6,338 bases of DNA from RUG13615 sp040307715 (GTDB taxonomy: Bacteria > Bacillota > Clostridia > Peptostreptococcales > Anaerovoracaceae). Each line of letters opens with the position of its first letter. Position 1 is the first letter of the stretch. Below, piece after piece: positions 6,088 through 6,338 of the stretch. Under the pieces are notes generated by a model that saw only the letters and a program-made list of their open reading frames with translations, was not told where the DNA came from and made no database searches. Both the position numbers and the translations under genes were made by a program. The DNA is taken from assembly GCA_040307715.1 (NCBI GenBank), contig JAWRJC010000050.1, positions 1-6,338 on the forward strand, read 5' to 3'.

Positions 6088-6338
6088 TCAGTCTTCAAAC
6101 TCCGCGCACAGCGCGTTGACTTCATCTTCAGTGGCTGCCATCGCGGCAAGCGTCTCGGTCATCAGCTGATCGAGTTCCCAGCCGAGCTGCTCCGCTCCGC
6201 GGCGGATGATGTCGCGGTCGCAGCCTGCGGCGAATTTTTTATCTTTGAACTTCTTCTTGAGGGATTTGACCTCCATATCTTTGCAGCTCTTCGACGGCCG
6301 CATGAGGGAATACGACCAGATCAGACCGGTCAGTTCGT
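6088..6338 (-). CDS. HD-domain hydrolase, C-terminal part (5' end cut by window edge)
   Basis: The frame is open from the right edge to a TGA at 6088-6090. The visible 82 complete residues begin ELTGLIWSYSLMRPSKS, so the internal ATG at 6303 is not the true start. The segment LTGLI..YSLMRPSK..KDMEVKSLKKKFKDKKFAAGCDRDIIRRGAEQLG resembles the C-terminus of a family of about 180-200-residue HD-domain proteins common in Clostridia, with the pattern DELTGL...RPSK...EVKSVKKK(W/F)KDK.FAAG.(D/N)R. In those proteins the metal-binding HD motif lies upstream and would be outside this window, so catalytic residues cannot be checked. The substrate is unknown; HD enzymes hydrolyse phosphate esters, often of nucleotides. 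It is probably the upstream neighbour of larE in the same transcript, with a 26-nt gap. Confidence 0.75.
   Translation of the reverse strand, partial: ELTGLIWSYSLMRPSKSCKDMEVKSLKKKFKDKKFAAGCDRDIIRRGAEQLGWELDQLMTETLAAMAATEDEVNALCAEFED

Larger units (their letters stand above)
1351..6338 (-). other. Predicted operon: HD hydrolase, larE, purine permease, phosphoribosyltransferase, phosphohexomutase
   Basis: Five consecutive minus-strand genes are separated by 26, 20, 64 and 12 nt, each with its own Shine-Dalgarno, and the series ends in an intrinsic terminator. No promoter or terminator with a U tract was seen between them. The promoter and any riboswitch must lie beyond the right edge. Co-transcription is inferred from spacing and strand alone. 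Confidence 0.65.

Overview
The window is ordinary chromosomal DNA from a bacterium, most likely a GC-rich member of the Bacillota (Clostridia-like). This placement is inferred from clear AGGAG-type ribosome binding sites, intrinsic terminators with short U tracts, tightly packed genes, and a phosphohexomutase of the TASHLP / DTDVDR / ETSGH type that I associate with Clostridia. No mobile element, CRISPR array, tRNA or rRNA was seen. Nearly every base is explained by protein-coding genes.

Layout: the left edge holds the 3' half of a plus-strand EamA/DMT-type membrane transporter (2-466). It converges on a minus-strand block, and the two are separated by a symmetric hairpin with A and T tracts at 468-493 that should terminate transcription from both sides. 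Everything from 536 to the right edge is on the minus strand. In transcription order it reads: the C-terminal part of an HD-domain hydrolase (cut by the right edge), a LarE-type sulfur transferase, an AzgA-like NCS2 purine permease, a type I purine phosphoribosyltransferase, and a long phosphohexomutase. A strong minus-strand terminator (1351-1381) follows, and then an Asp/Glu racemase-superfamily protein whose start lies only 23 nt past the terminator U tract.

How the genes work together: the permease and phosphoribosyltransferase make a natural purine salvage pair, importing a base and joining it to PRPP to give the nucleotide. The mutase follows 12 nt later with its Shine-Dalgarno overlapping the previous stop codon, so it is probably co-translated. 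It may supply sugar phosphates for cell envelope or, speculatively, ribose 5-phosphate for PRPP. LarE makes part of the nickel-pincer cofactor of lactate racemase, but no larA, larB or larC is visible here. The racemase gene is either read through from the operon or has a promoter I cannot identify.

I found no convincing undescribed system. The points most worth a second look are the terminator pressed against the racemase start, the charged insertion of roughly 75 residues in the mutase, and LarE inside a purine salvage gene string.
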